From Saccharofermentans sp. (lineage in GTDB: Bacteria; Bacillota; Clostridia; Saccharofermentanales; Saccharofermentanaceae), in assembly GCA_024685385.1 (NCBI GenBank), contig JAIKVV010000079.1, positions 83,582-147,581 on the forward strand: a DNA stretch of 64,000 nucleotides, read 5' to 3'. The notes under the pieces are model-generated. The model had not been told where the DNA came from. It ran no database searches and saw only the letters and a program-made list of their open reading frames with translations. How positions within the stretch are numbered: the stretch's first letter is position 1; the number at the start of each line of letters is the position of its first letter. Position numbers and translations under genes: made by a program. Positions 9,143 through 19,475 of this stretch are shown here, in pieces.

Positions 9143-10336
9143 ATGAGAAACAGAAAAGGAAAATGGTTATTTACATCCGAATCGGTAACCGAAGGACATC
9201 CCGATAAGGTCTGTGACCAGATATCGGATTCCATCCTGGATGCGATCCTTACTCAGGACAGCAGCGCGCGCGTTGCATGTGAAACATGCTGCACAACGGG
9301 AATGGTCCTTGTAATGGGCGAGATCACTACATCTGCTTATGTCGATATCCCTTCCATCGTCAGAAACAGGCTCAAGGAGATAGGTTACGACAAGGAAGCA
9401 GGTTTTGACTGTGATTCCGTTGCCGTCATCACTTCGATCGACGAACAGTCTCCCGATATCGCGATGGGCGTTGATAAGTCCCTGGAGACAAGGCAGGATG
9501 ATCAGGATACTCCGGATAACGGCGCGGGAGATCAGGGCCTGATGTTCGGTTATGCAAATGACGATACCGAAGAACTCATGCCTCTCCCGATATCACTTGC
9601 ACAGAAACTTGCAAAGAGGCTTGCCATCTTAAGAAAGTCAGGGAATGCACCTTTCTTAAGACCTGACGGCAAGAGCCAGGTTACCGTAGAATACTTGGAT
9701 GATAAAGCAGTAAGGATCGATACGGTCGTCGTATCCACGCAGCACAGCGAGGACATAAGTCAGGAAGACTTACGTGATTTCGTCATCGAACAGATCATCA
9801 AACCCGTAATTCCCGAAAACATGATCGATAAGGATACCAAGATCTTCGTTAATCCCACCGGAAGATTTGTCGTCGGAGGACCTCAGGGAGATTCGGGTCT
9901 TACAGGCCGCAAGATCATTGTCGATACATATGGCGGATTTGCCCGCCACGGCGGCGGAGCATTCTCAGGAAAGGATCCTACGAAAGTTGACAGATCCGCA
10001 GCATATGCAGCAAGACATATTGCAAAGAACGTTGTTGCCGCAGGACTTGCCAAAGAATGTGAGATCCAGCTCGCATATGCTATAGGCGTAGCTCAGCCTG
10101 TATCGGTCATGGCTGATACTTTCGGAACGGGCATCGTTCCCGATGAAAAGATATCTGCTGCAGTCAAGGAGGTCTTCGACTTAAGACCTACTTCCATAAT
10201 CCGTGATCTTGATCTTAAGAGACCCATCTATTCGGATATCGCAAGTTACGGACATTTCGGAAGATCCGATCTTGATCTTCCCTGGGAGAAGTGCGATAAG
10301 ACTGATGCGATCAGAGCTGCTTTGGGCCTGAACTGA
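9143..10336 (+). CDS. metK: S-adenosylmethionine synthetase
   Basis: '[25 protein letters not shown]', '[12 protein letters not shown]', '[19 protein letters not shown]' signatures. Confidence 0.97.
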   Translation: MRNRKGKWLFTSESVTEGHPDKVCDQISDSILDAILTQDSSARVACETCCTTGMVLVMGEITTSAYVDIPSIVRNRLKEIGYDKEAGFDCDSVAVITSIDEQSPDIAMGVDKSLETRQDDQDTPDNGAGDQGLMFGYANDDTEELMPLPISLAQKLAKRLAILRKSGNAPFLRPDGKSQVTVEYLDDKAVRIDTVVVSTQHSEDISQEDLRDFVIEQIIKPVIPENMIDKDTKIFVNPTGRFVVGGPQGDSGLTGRKIIVDTYGGFARHGGGAFSGKDPTKVDRSAAYAARHIAKNVVAAGLAKECEIQLAYAIGVAQPVSVMADTFGTGIVPDEKISAAVKEVFDLRPTSIIRDLDLKRPIYSDIASYGHFGRSDLDLPWEKCDKTDAIRAALGLN

Positions 10337-10352
10337 TCCCTTTTTCCGGACC

Positions 10353-12695
10353 ATGAATACGGATGATAAGACAGGCGTTCTGACTTCGCTTGATGTTTCC
10401 GATATCGGATCATCTGTTGAGGATGCCGTCGTTGAAGTCCGTAAGGTTTTCTATGTGTCTTCCGACGGGAGATTCATATCTTTTGCCGCGGGGAATTTCA
10501 GCTGTGTATCAAGACTCGGAAAGCCTGTTGCTGACGGAATGAGATACAGGGTCTCGGGGACCGTAGGGGAATATAAGGGCAAGGCATCTCTTGAATTATC
10601 ATCGATAGAGGCTTTTGATGAGGAAGAAAAAGAAACTGCCGCTGCTTTGCGCTTCATCGAATATCTGAAAGATAAGTCCTGCGGGGTTGCGGATAAAGAA
10701 ATAGCATCTGTTCTTAAGGATAATATCATCGACGAGATCCTTCAGTATGATAAGAAAGAATTCAAGGAAAAGCATAAGTTCGCAAAAGCAAAAAGAGAAG
10801 ACCTGAAGATCCTCCACGATCTTATTGAAAAAGGCCCTGACATGAGCAGAAGGATCATGGGCCTTGTCAAGGCAGGATTTTCCTCGCCTTCTATCAAGCG
10901 CTGCAGGAAAGCCGGGCTCCTTGATGACGATATCCTAAGGGATAATCCTTATTCCATGTATTTCGGAGGGATAGCTTCTTTTGCCGAATGTGACAGGCTT
11001 GCAGGAGAATACGGCATAGATCCTGAATTCGAATTCAGGCTTGAAGCCATGGCCTTATCGGCCGTAAACGATATCTGTTATAAGAAAAGCTCAACATATG
11101 CAGGCGCATCAGAGTACGCCAATGCCATGAAGATGATCCTCAGGGATTCGGATCCCGCATCTTTTTCGGATACCGACGATAATCTCATCTTCGATGCCGC
11201 AAGGAGGGCTGCCGCTAACGGCAGGCTGAATATCTACAGGACAGACAGGGGGATCATCGAGGATTGTGATGTTACTGATGAAGGAGCGAGACTGGCAGCC
11301 TCACAGTTTTACTATTACGAAGCATCAGCCTCCGAGTCCGTCTGCGATCTCATTGATTCTGAAGTGCCGATACCTTCCAGAAATGAAGCCTTTGAGGTTA
11401 TGGATAAGATAGCCGATGAAATGGGCATCGTGCTTGACGGTTCCCAAAGGGAAGCCGTCTATATGGCGATGTATCAGCCTTTGTGCGTCATAACCGGCGG
11501 CCCGGGCAGCGGAAAGACTACCATCATGGGCGTCCTTGGAAGGTTTTTCGAGGAGAGAAAGATAAAGGTTGCTTTTGCAGCCCCGACGGGAAGAGCAGCA
11601 AAAAGGCTTTCCGATTCTGCGGGTGTAGAAGCGAAGACCATTCACAGGCTCCTTGAGATCACTCCTGATGTGTTTAACGATTCTTTCAGTTTCGGCAAGG
11701 ACAGTTCAAATCCGATAGATGCAAGGGTCATAGTGATAGACGAGATGTCCATGGTCGACAGCGCACTGTTTTCGCGTTTTCTTGATGCGGTGGCCGAAGG
11801 AACATCTCTGATACTCGTAGGAGACCCGAATCAGCTGCCTTCTGTAGGCCCCGGCAATGTTCTTTCGGATCTTATCGGATGTCCTTCTGTCCCGCACATT
11901 CATCTTGAGTACCAGCACAGATCCGATTCAGAAGGCTCGATCGCGGCAAATGCCGCAAGGATCCTGGAATCCTCAGATCTTCTTTGTGACAACAGCAGTT
12001 TCCGTCTGGTAGATGTTCCTGATGAAAAAGAAGCTCTGGAAATATTATTGGGATTCTGTGACCGGATGGATCTTACGGACGATGACTATGCCGTCCTAAC
12101 TCCCACAAAAGATGACAGATCGCTTCTTTCGACGGGACATCTTAATGCGGAACTTCAGAAGATGAGATTAGCCAAGACTAAGATCCGCAAAGGAAAAGAA
12201 GGGAAAGCCCTGCAAAAAGGAGACAGCGTCTATTACGTCGGGGACCGCGTAATGCAGATGCGAAATGACTATAAATTGGAATGGACCAATCCCGGATCTG
12301 ACGAGGAAGAAGGAATAGGCGTATATAACGGCGAGATAGGCATCATAACGGAATTATCTGCTTCAAAAAAGAAGAGATCAGTTACCGTCATGTTTGAAGA
12401 CGGCAAGATCGTGGAATATGAAGGTGAGAGCATAGCTGACTTATCTCTTGCATATGCCGTTACCGTTCATAAGGCACAGGGCTGTGAGTTTGATACGGTA
12501 TTCATTGTTCTCGGAAACGTAAATAATCTTCTGAGACAAAGAAGGCTGCTTTATACTGCCGTGACAAGAGGGAAGAATAACGTGGTGATAATAGACGTTG
12601 CAAGCAGCATAAAGCGCTATCTGAATAATACAAGGGAAGAGAGAAGACCGTCCTCGCTCGGGGATTTTCTGAAGATAAATACAGGAGACATGTGA
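10353..12695 (+). CDS. recD2: RecD-like SF1 DNA helicase
   Basis: Walker A 'ITGGPGSGKTTIM', 'FAAPTGRAAKRL', 'IDEMSMVD', 'AYAVTVHKAQGCEFD' motifs; long N-terminal domain. Confidence 0.9.
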   Translation: MNTDDKTGVLTSLDVSDIGSSVEDAVVEVRKVFYVSSDGRFISFAAGNFSCVSRLGKPVADGMRYRVSGTVGEYKGKASLELSSIEAFDEEEKETAAALRFIEYLKDKSCGVADKEIASVLKDNIIDEILQYDKKEFKEKHKFAKAKREDLKILHDLIEKGPDMSRRIMGLVKAGFSSPSIKRCRKAGLLDDDILRDNPYSMYFGGIASFAECDRLAGEYGIDPEFEFRLEAMALSAVNDICYKKSSTYAGASEYANAMKMILRDSDPASFSDTDDNLIFDAARRAAANGRLNIYRTDRGIIEDCDVTDEGARLAASQFYYYEASASESVCDLIDSEVPIPSRNEAFEVMDKIADEMGIVLDGSQREAVYMAMYQPLCVITGGPGSGKTTIMGVLGRFFEERKIKVAFAAPTGRAAKRLSDSAGVEAKTIHRLLEITPDVFNDSFSFGKDSSNPIDARVIVIDEMSMVDSALFSRFLDAVAEGTSLILVGDPNQLPSVGPGNVLSDLIGCPSVPHIHLEYQHRSDSEGSIAANAARILESSDLLCDNSSFRLVDVPDEKEALEILLGFCDRMDLTDDDYAVLTPTKDDRSLLSTGHLNAELQKMRLAKTKIRKGKEGKALQKGDSVYYVGDRVMQMRNDYKLEWTNPGSDEEEGIGVYNGEIGIITELSASKKKRSVTVMFEDGKIVEYEGESIADLSLAYAVTVHKAQGCEFDTVFIVLGNVNNLLRQRRLLYTAVTRGKNNVVIIDVASSIKRYLNNTREERRPSSLGDFLKINTGDM

Positions 12696-12696
12696 T

Positions 12697-13458
12697 ATGT
12701 CCCTGATCCGGGAAGCGGTTGAATGGCTTTTGCCTCACAAGTGTGATATATGCGGAAAAGTTGCAGATGTAACCGCAGATGACATTCCGGGTTATAAAGA
12801 CATATACGGACGGATATTTAATGAGCAACCAGGGTTATATATCTGCGGAAAGTGCTTTTCGCAACTCGTTCCTCTTGAAGGGCTGAAAGGATGGACTTTG
12901 TGTCTTTCGGATCCCATGAGCGGTGACCCTTATCCCGAACTTGCTCTTTTCGCGCCGTTTCCTTATGACGAGATCTGTGAAAAAGCTATTCCTGCAATTA
13001 AGTTCAGGAACAGGAAAGAGATTGCAAGGCTTTTCGGGATAATCTTGGGTAAGACCGTAAGGGATAATGGTATAAAGGCGGATCTGGTTGCGGCCGTCCC
13101 TCTGTCTGAAGAAAGATTCCTCGAACGAGGATTCAACCAGGCTGAAGAGATTGCCCGTCCGGTAGCCTATGCAACCGGAGTTCCGTTTGCGACCGGGCTC
13201 CTGGAGAGATGCATCGATACAAGGAAACAAACGGAGTTAAAGGGCGGAGAAGCCAGGTTTCTCAACGTCAAAGGGGCATTTGCTCTTTCAGCGGAATGGG
13301 ATGTAACGGACCTTACTATACTGTTAACGGATGATGTAGCCACGACGGGGGCAACTTTGCACGAAGCGGCGAAAGTCCTCCTTGATGCGGGAGCAGCTAA
13401 GGTGCTCTGCATCGCCTTTGCCAGCAACAGGACGGTAAAGAATAAGGAGACTGTGTGA
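12697..13458 (+). CDS. comF: ComF family phosphoribosyltransferase
   Basis: N-terminal 'PHKCDICGK...CGKC' zinc motif; PRPP-binding 'ILLTDDVATTGATL'; 'RFLERGFNQAEEIA'. Confidence 0.9.
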   Translation: MSLIREAVEWLLPHKCDICGKVADVTADDIPGYKDIYGRIFNEQPGLYICGKCFSQLVPLEGLKGWTLCLSDPMSGDPYPELALFAPFPYDEICEKAIPAIKFRNRKEIARLFGIILGKTVRDNGIKADLVAAVPLSEERFLERGFNQAEEIARPVAYATGVPFATGLLERCIDTRKQTELKGGEARFLNVKGAFALSAEWDVTDLTILLTDDVATTGATLHEAAKVLLDAGAAKVLCIAFASNRTVKNKETV

Positions 13459-13485
13459 CATTTTTGCTTATTCCGATAATATTCT

Positions 13486-13513
13486 TTGAATATCCGCACG
13501 TTTATTTTATAAT
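13486..13513 (+). promoter_or_regulatory. Sigma-A-type promoter for the cysS leader
   Basis: TTGAAT (13486-13491), 16-nt spacer, TATAAT (13508-13513). Confidence 0.65.
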
Positions 13514-13519
13514 TAGAGT

Positions 13520-13763
13520 ATCTCGAGGTGGTTACCTCCAAGTTGAACCTACATGACGTAATATGGATCCTAATCAGCGCGTAACAAATCATGCCTCCTC
13601 TGAGTGGACGATTGACGACGGGCGAGCGGGAACCGCCCTGGATGAGACGGGGTGTCAAGAGGAGTGGCCATTTCGAGTGTTTACGACTTGGCGATCATCA
13701 AGATCGCAAGGTCGTAAAGATCATTTTGTTTAGGAATGATCCCGTTGGCCGTTTTTACGGGCA
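13520..13763 (+). ncRNA. Candidate structured leader RNA of unknown family upstream of cysS
   Basis: 11-bp closing helix 13522-13532/13667-13677, inner helices (52-56/89-93, 95-100/59-64, 12-16/54-58, 20-24/34-38 in 135xx/136xx numbering), then hairpin 13680-13718; starts at the predicted TSS. Confidence 0.6.
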
Positions 13764-13820
13764 TACGGGGTTATTTCTTGTTAATAAACCGGCATTGTCC
13801 GGATAGAAGGAGGACGGCAG

Positions 13821-15236
13821 ATGAAGCTGTATAACACATTGACCCGAACCAAGCAGGAGTTTGTCCCGATAGAGGAGGGACACGTTAAGATGTACGCCTG
13901 TGGTCCGACAGTCTACGATTATTTCCATGTAGGCAATGCCAGACCCTTCGTAACATTTGATACTCTTGCAAGATATCTTGAGTACAGGGGATATGATGTT
14001 GAATTCTGTCAGAACTTCACCGACATTGACGACAAGATGATCAACCGTGCTAATAAAGAAGGCATCACCGTTGCTCAGCTGGCAGACAGGTTCATAACAG
14101 AATACTATGTTGATGCCGACGGACTTAATATCAAGAGACATACATATCAGCCGAGAGCAACTGAGACGATGGATGCGATCATCGATCTCATCAAATCCCT
14201 TGAAGAAAAGGGCTTCGTCTATGTAATACCTGATGACGGCGTATATTTCGATGTATCCCGCGATGATAAATACGGCAAACTTTCCCACTATAAGCTTGAA
14301 GATCTTCAGGCAGGCGCAGGTGAAAGAGTAACCTCTTTTGAGGGCAAGAGAAATCCCGGAGATTTTGCTGTCTGGAAGTTCAAGAAAGAGGGAGAACCCT
14401 TCTGGGATTCCCCCTGGGGTGAAGGACGCCCCGGCTGGCATATCGAATGCTCTGCCATGAACAGGAAGTTCCTGGGCGAGACGATCGATATCCACGGAGG
14501 CGGATGCGATCTCATATTCCCTCACCACGAGAACGAGATCGCGCAGAGTGAATGCGCAAACGGAAAGCCTTTTGCCAACTATTGGGTACATAATGCTTTC
14601 GTTAACATCGACGGTGAGAAGATGAGCAAATCCCTGGGTAATTTCTTTACCATCAGGGATATAGTCAAGCATTTCCCTTATGAAGTCATCAGATTCTTTA
14701 TCCTTTCCGGTCACTACCGTAAGCCCATCGATTTTTCTGATGAACTCCTTACGGCATCACAGACCGGCCTTAAGAGGATCGAGACCTGCTTCAAGGCTGC
14801 ATCTGATGTTAAGGAGGGTCCTGTCCATAAGGCAAAGTCAGAAGGATCGGATGCAGATAAAGCCGTATTGGCTGCTTCAGAGACTGCAAGATCCGAATTC
14901 ATCAGACACATGGATGATGATCTTAATACGGCTGATGCAATTACGGACATCTTTAACCTCGTGACGGCTTTGAATACCGCTCTTGCTTCCGATGAAACTT
15001 CTGTTGAGGCAATTACGGCTGCAAAGGATACACTTGCTGAGCTCCTTGATGTTCTGGGAGTCAAGTTCCCGGAAGAAAAGTCCGTTCCCGATGAGATATT
15101 AAAGCTCGTTGAAGAGCGCGCACAGGCTAAGAAAGACAAGAATTATGCCGAAGCTGACAGGATCAGGGATCTTATCCAGTCCAAGGGTTACAGCGTTAAG
15201 GATACACCGGAAGGCCCTAAGGTGGAGGCTTTATGA
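13821..15236 (+). CDS. cysS: Cysteinyl-tRNA synthetase
   Basis: 'YACGPTVYDYFHVGNARPFVTFD', 'GWHIECSAMN', 'KMSKSLGN' signatures. Confidence 0.97.
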   Translation: MKLYNTLTRTKQEFVPIEEGHVKMYACGPTVYDYFHVGNARPFVTFDTLARYLEYRGYDVEFCQNFTDIDDKMINRANKEGITVAQLADRFITEYYVDADGLNIKRHTYQPRATETMDAIIDLIKSLEEKGFVYVIPDDGVYFDVSRDDKYGKLSHYKLEDLQAGAGERVTSFEGKRNPGDFAVWKFKKEGEPFWDSPWGEGRPGWHIECSAMNRKFLGETIDIHGGGCDLIFPHHENEIAQSECANGKPFANYWVHNAFVNIDGEKMSKSLGNFFTIRDIVKHFPYEVIRFFILSGHYRKPIDFSDELLTASQTGLKRIETCFKAASDVKEGPVHKAKSEGSDADKAVLAASETARSEFIRHMDDDLNTADAITDIFNLVTALNTALASDETSVEAITAAKDTLAELLDVLGVKFPEEKSVPDEILKLVEERAQAKKDKNYAEADRIRDLIQSKGYSVKDTPEGPKVEAL

Positions 15237-15643
15237 TAAAACCCTTTATAGCCGAGAACCTGAAGGAAGTACAGCCGGCCGTTCTGGCTTATATCGGTGA
15301 TTCCGTTTTCGAACTGTATGCCCGCTGCCATGTTGCGGCATATCATGCCGGAACCAGCCAGAAGATGCATAAGCTTACGGTCGAGTATGTTAATGCCAAA
15401 TCCCAGGCTAAGGCCATGCTCGCTCTGAAGGACGAGCTTACGGAAGAAGAGGAGTCTTATTACAAGAGAGGAAGAAATTCCAATCCTCATTCGGTGTCAA
15501 AGAATTCCGATATCGCGGATTATATGAACGCCACCGGATTCGAGGCTCTGATGGGATTTCTTTTCCTTGACAATCAGACTGAGAGGATGGAATATTTGTT
15601 ATATAAATCCTTTGATATCATAGATGACAAGGTGGAGCAATGA
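15233..15643 (+). CDS. mrnC: Mini-ribonuclease 3
   Basis: 'AYIGDSVFELYAR' RNase III-like motif; position between cysS and rlmB. Confidence 0.9.
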   Translation: MIKPFIAENLKEVQPAVLAYIGDSVFELYARCHVAAYHAGTSQKMHKLTVEYVNAKSQAKAMLALKDELTEEEESYYKRGRNSNPHSVSKNSDIADYMNATGFEALMGFLFLDNQTERMEYLLYKSFDIIDDKVEQ

Positions 15644-16425
15644 ACGACGCAAACCGGGATCAGCCGAGGTATGATCATATTGAAGGAAGAAACGCAGTCT
15701 ACGAGGCGCTTGCTGCAGGTCGCCCGATCAACAAGATCTGGGCCCTGTCCCCGGAAGGCGGGAAGAAACCTGACCCCGCTCTGCTCAAGATATTGAAACT
15801 TGCTGATGAACAGGGCGTCCCCGTTACAAGAGTTCCCAGGAATACTCTTGATAAGATGAGCGAAGACAGGCGCCATCAGGGAGTCATTGCCCAGGCAGCC
15901 GCGCATGAATATTCGGATCTTGATGAAGTAATAGCTAAAGTAAGATCTGAGGGAAGGGATCCTTTCATCGTTATCTGCGATGAACTCAAGGACTCGTATA
16001 ATCTCGGGTCCATCTTAAGGATCTCTGATGCGGCAGGCGTTGACGCAGTCGTTATCCCCGAGAGAAGATCCGTTGCCGTTGATTCCAATGTCGCCAAAGC
16101 TTCGGCAGGCGCCGTTGAATATGTCCCGGTATGCAGGGTTACTAATATCGCAAATACCATAAGGGACCTTAAGAAAGACGGCTTCTGGATCGCAGGCTGT
16201 GACATGAACGGAGATACCACATACGATAAAGCCGATTATGCGGGATCTTTTGCAGTGGTAATAGGCAGTGAAGGATCAGGTATCAGGGACGGTGTCGTAA
16301 AGAGTTGTGATTTCATGATATCGATCCCGATGACAGGGCATGTAAACAGCCTTAATGCAGCCGTTGCGGCAGGGATCGTGATCTTTGAAGCTGCCAGGAT
16401 GAGAAGGGAGGGCAAGAGGACTTGA
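15640..16425 (+). CDS. rlmB: 23S rRNA (guanosine-2'-O-)-methyltransferase RlmB family (SpoU)
   Basis: 'IEGRNAVYEAL', 'DSYNLGSILRISDAAGVDAVVIP', 'VIGSEGSGI...SIPMTGHVNSLNAAVAAGIVIFE'. Confidence 0.93.
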   Translation: MNDANRDQPRYDHIEGRNAVYEALAAGRPINKIWALSPEGGKKPDPALLKILKLADEQGVPVTRVPRNTLDKMSEDRRHQGVIAQAAAHEYSDLDEVIAKVRSEGRDPFIVICDELKDSYNLGSILRISDAAGVDAVVIPERRSVAVDSNVAKASAGAVEYVPVCRVTNIANTIRDLKKDGFWIAGCDMNGDTTYDKADYAGSFAVVIGSEGSGIRDGVVKSCDFMISIPMTGHVNSLNAAVAAGIVIFEAARMRREGKRT

Positions 16426-17669
16426 CCCGCGCGCGTAAGTCAATTGCGGTCATTATCACGGCGATGATCACATCGCTTATGCTGACCTCGTGCTCTTTTG
16501 TCAAGATCCTTAACAACGGACAACCTCTCGAGCAGTCGATATCCGAACATGAATTGGCAAGGCTTTTGACTTTTTCGATAAAAAAACCGGGTAACGTTGC
16601 GTCTTATTTTTCTTCCATTCCGGCATCCCAGCTTGATTCCGTTTCCTATTCGACTTTTGCGGAATATACGACCATCCTCAGGAATATGTCAAAGGGCAGG
16701 GGAGACATAACTGCTTTCAGGATCCTCGGCGATAAAGACAGGAACAAGATCGTGGATGAAGTATCGAAAAACTCCGGTATCGATGTTAATGAAGTATATC
16801 CGGATGAAGATATAGTCGAGATCATTTATGATGATGACAGTGAGCAGAATGTGTACTTCCCCTTGAAGAGAGGTGAGAATGCGTCTCTTGACGGCAAGGC
16901 CATGGCTGATACTATCGCCTCATATAATTACATATTCCACTACATGAACATGGTTTATCACTCCAACTCAAAGGCCTTGGTATCGATCCTGGAACCTGTC
17001 TATTCCGATGATATCTATATCGATTCGGTTATCAGGAACAAAGCGGATCACATCATCGATTACTATTCGGAATATGTGACAAGCGGATATGACGACATCA
17101 AAGTTTCTTTTGTCAGCCCCTGTCTTCTCAAGATCTCACTTCCGAAAGTCGATAACGGCAAAGGAAAGAAATATTCCAAAGAAGTCAGCATCATCAACAG
17201 GAACGGTGAATTTCTGATCGAAGATAAGATGCCCGTTAATCCCACAAATGAAAAGCTGTACCTTTATAAGGGCGATAAAAAGACAGTGACCGCAGGGGAT
17301 GTCTTAAGCCCGGATGATGTCAGAAGCCGTCTCGGCGAGCCTTTGTTCACTGTAAGCCGCCCCAACGAAAAGACGGGCATGGACAGGATCGTCATGTGTT
17401 ATAACGGCATGGATCTTGCATTTGAAGCAGCATATGACGAGAGCGGAAACTGGACGGGAAGCTTGTATTCCATCCGGATATTCGGTCAGGGAGACTATAA
17501 GGTCGATAACGGAGCTTCCGTAGGCATGAATATATCTGAACTGATGGTCATTTATCCTTTCATAGATGATTATGATTATATGATCGAATATGAAGACGAA
17601 AACGGAAAGAGATCTGTTTCTTTCGAAAGAGATGATTTCGGAAATATCGTCAGCATCATAATGAAGTGA
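16422..17669 (+). CDS. Putative lipoprotein of unknown function
   Basis: ORF 415 aa (TTG start overlapping rlmB stop); signal with lipobox 'LMLTSCSF'. Confidence 0.65.
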   Translation: MTRARKSIAVIITAMITSLMLTSCSFVKILNNGQPLEQSISEHELARLLTFSIKKPGNVASYFSSIPASQLDSVSYSTFAEYTTILRNMSKGRGDITAFRILGDKDRNKIVDEVSKNSGIDVNEVYPDEDIVEIIYDDDSEQNVYFPLKRGENASLDGKAMADTIASYNYIFHYMNMVYHSNSKALVSILEPVYSDDIYIDSVIRNKADHIIDYYSEYVTSGYDDIKVSFVSPCLLKISLPKVDNGKGKKYSKEVSIINRNGEFLIEDKMPVNPTNEKLYLYKGDKKTVTAGDVLSPDDVRSRLGEPLFTVSRPNEKTGMDRIVMCYNGMDLAFEAAYDESGNWTGSLYSIRIFGQGDYKVDNGASVGMNISELMVIYPFIDDYDYMIEYEDENGKRSVSFERDDFGNIVSIIMK

Positions 17670-18414
17670 CGCCTGTTCCCAGGCACTTTGATCTGAGTTC
17701 CCCGATCTCTTTGTCGGTCATTCCCGCAGAGCGCAGATATACTGTAATATCTCCGTTAAAAGCTTTATCTATATGATCAAGGAATGTTTCCATGTTCGAT
17801 GCGTCCGAGCGCAGAGCATGCTTCATGATGTCAGGTGCTTTTGCTATGAGGGGATCCACAACAGGTCTTATATAGTCGTAGGAAACTTTATAGTTTAATA
17901 TGATGTTCTCGCGGCTCGCTCCGGCCAGAAGGTAGAGTATTGCCGTTATGACACCTGTCCTGTCTTTCCCGTGCGCACAGTGGAACATGGTAATGCCCGG
18001 TGCATCCTTAAGGACCCGTAAGACTTCAACTATCTCTTTTGACAATTTATCGATCATGATTATGTAGAAGTCACCGAGAGTGTTGTCTTTAAGGAAGGCC
18101 ATGGATCTGTCTTTGAAATCCGCAGGATCACCCGAAAACAGAGGTATCGAATGGAAGTCGGTCACCCCGTCGTCCCTGAAAGGATTGCCGCATCGGCCGA
18201 GTTCCTGAATACTCCTGAAATCGATAACGGTCGTAACCCCTTTTTCGCTTATCTGCCTAGCTTCTTCAACTGATATATTTGAAGGAGATGAAGATCTCCA
18301 GAAGATGCCTTTGGCGAATGTCTTGCCGCCTGCAAGAGGCATGCCGCCGAGTTCCCTGAGATTTAAAAGAGACCAGTCTCTTATAAGCTGTTTTGCCGGA
18401 TCATAATCTGTCAT
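17656..18414 (-). CDS. Tyrosine/serine protein phosphatase (Y_phosphatase3-like)
   Basis: P-loop 'FHCAHGKDRTGV'; 'NLRELGGMPL' start motif. Confidence 0.88.
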   Translation of the reverse strand: MTDYDPAKQLIRDWSLLNLRELGGMPLAGGKTFAKGIFWRSSSPSNISVEEARQISEKGVTTVIDFRSIQELGRCGNPFRDDGVTDFHSIPLFSGDPADFKDRSMAFLKDNTLGDFYIIMIDKLSKEIVEVLRVLKDAPGITMFHCAHGKDRTGVITAILYLLAGASRENIILNYKVSYDYIRPVVDPLIAKAPDIMKHALRSDASNMETFLDHIDKAFNGDITVYLRSAGMTDKEIGELRSKCLGTGVTSL

Positions 18415-18474
18415 ACAATACCCCCGTTTATGAAACGAAGATATATTAACATTAATAAAGTCCGTTGTTCAAGA

Positions 18475-19344
18475 TTAGGTAACATTGTACGTTCTGAACT
18501 TGCCCGGTGTCATGCCGGTCACATTCAGAAAGACCCTGTTAAATGTGGAAATGCTGTTGAATCCCGAAAGATAACATATCTCGGTTATGGAGTGATCATC
18601 AGATGTCATGAGAGATATGGCAAGGCTTACTTTGCATTTATTTACATATTCCGTATAACTGATCCCCAATACCTGTTTGAAGGTCCTGGAGAGGTAAGAA
18701 GAACAAAAGCCCACATGCAAAGCCGCATTTTCAAGAGACAGATCCTTTGTAAGGTTTTCCCTGACATATTCGCAGACCCTGTTGATCGCAAGTATCGCCG
18801 ATGGACTTACGGATGTGGAATCATCAGATGAGTATTTATCGTCTATGTAATCAGCGATCATCATAAAGGCCTCGCAAAGTATGGAGACAGCCTTGATCCC
18901 CTTGAATCTGACATTGCGGGAATTGAGAGCGCGGATTTCCTCAAATTTTGCTATAAGATTTGATGTGAGTTCAGTCTGATCAGAGTTCTTTAAAAGTGCT
19001 ATATGACCGAATCTGCTTAGATAAGGAAGGAATTCTGCATGAGAAGACAGGATGTCGGTATCATACTGAAGCCCGAGGAGTTTTCCCTTGCAACCGTCAG
19101 GTATCTCATGTATCTGTTCGCTCGGTATGAAGATTATGTCACCGGGACAGATCTCGTATGTAATGTTTGCTGCGATGACTTTCGCGGGAATGGCGATGTC
19201 AGTCTCCGAGGGCAATATATACAGTATTTCTCCCAATTTGTGCCAGTGCGCGATGAACTTGTCGGGACTCGAGAATGTGTGGATCCCGTTGGGAGAAATC
19301 TTCTCAAAAAGATAATGATTGTCCTTAAATGTCTTCATATTCAT
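18475..19344 (-). CDS. AraC family transcriptional regulator
   Basis: Cupin-like N-terminus; C-terminal double HTH 'LSLENAALHVGFCSSYLSRTFKQVLGISYTEYVNKCKVSLA...ITEICYLSGFNSISTFNRVFLNVTGMTPGKFR'. Confidence 0.92.
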   Translation of the reverse strand: MNMKTFKDNHYLFEKISPNGIHTFSSPDKFIAHWHKLGEILYILPSETDIAIPAKVIAANITYEICPGDIIFIPSEQIHEIPDGCKGKLLGLQYDTDILSSHAEFLPYLSRFGHIALLKNSDQTELTSNLIAKFEEIRALNSRNVRFKGIKAVSILCEAFMMIADYIDDKYSSDDSTSVSPSAILAINRVCEYVRENLTKDLSLENAALHVGFCSSYLSRTFKQVLGISYTEYVNKCKVSLAISLMTSDDHSITEICYLSGFNSISTFNRVFLNVTGMTPGKFRTYNVT

Positions 19345-19475
19345 ATTTTAAATCCGTCAAGTTGAATTATCAATGAAAAATGTCAAAAAATGATAGGTTG
19401 ATGGCAATTTATTGTTGGAATAAGCATTTGGCCGGGAATAATATGGACACATAAGACATATAAAGGGGGACTTCC

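Noticed and set aside
13520-13763. T-box riboswitch call for the cysS leader
   Set aside because: No AGGGTGGNACCGCG motif in the right place; the GGTGGTTACC-like string is at the 5' end of the transcript, not in a 3' antiterminator, with no room for Stem I. Kept as unassigned RNA.
13755-14714. 319-aa minus-strand ORF
   Set aside because: Antisense to cysS; no recognisable family.
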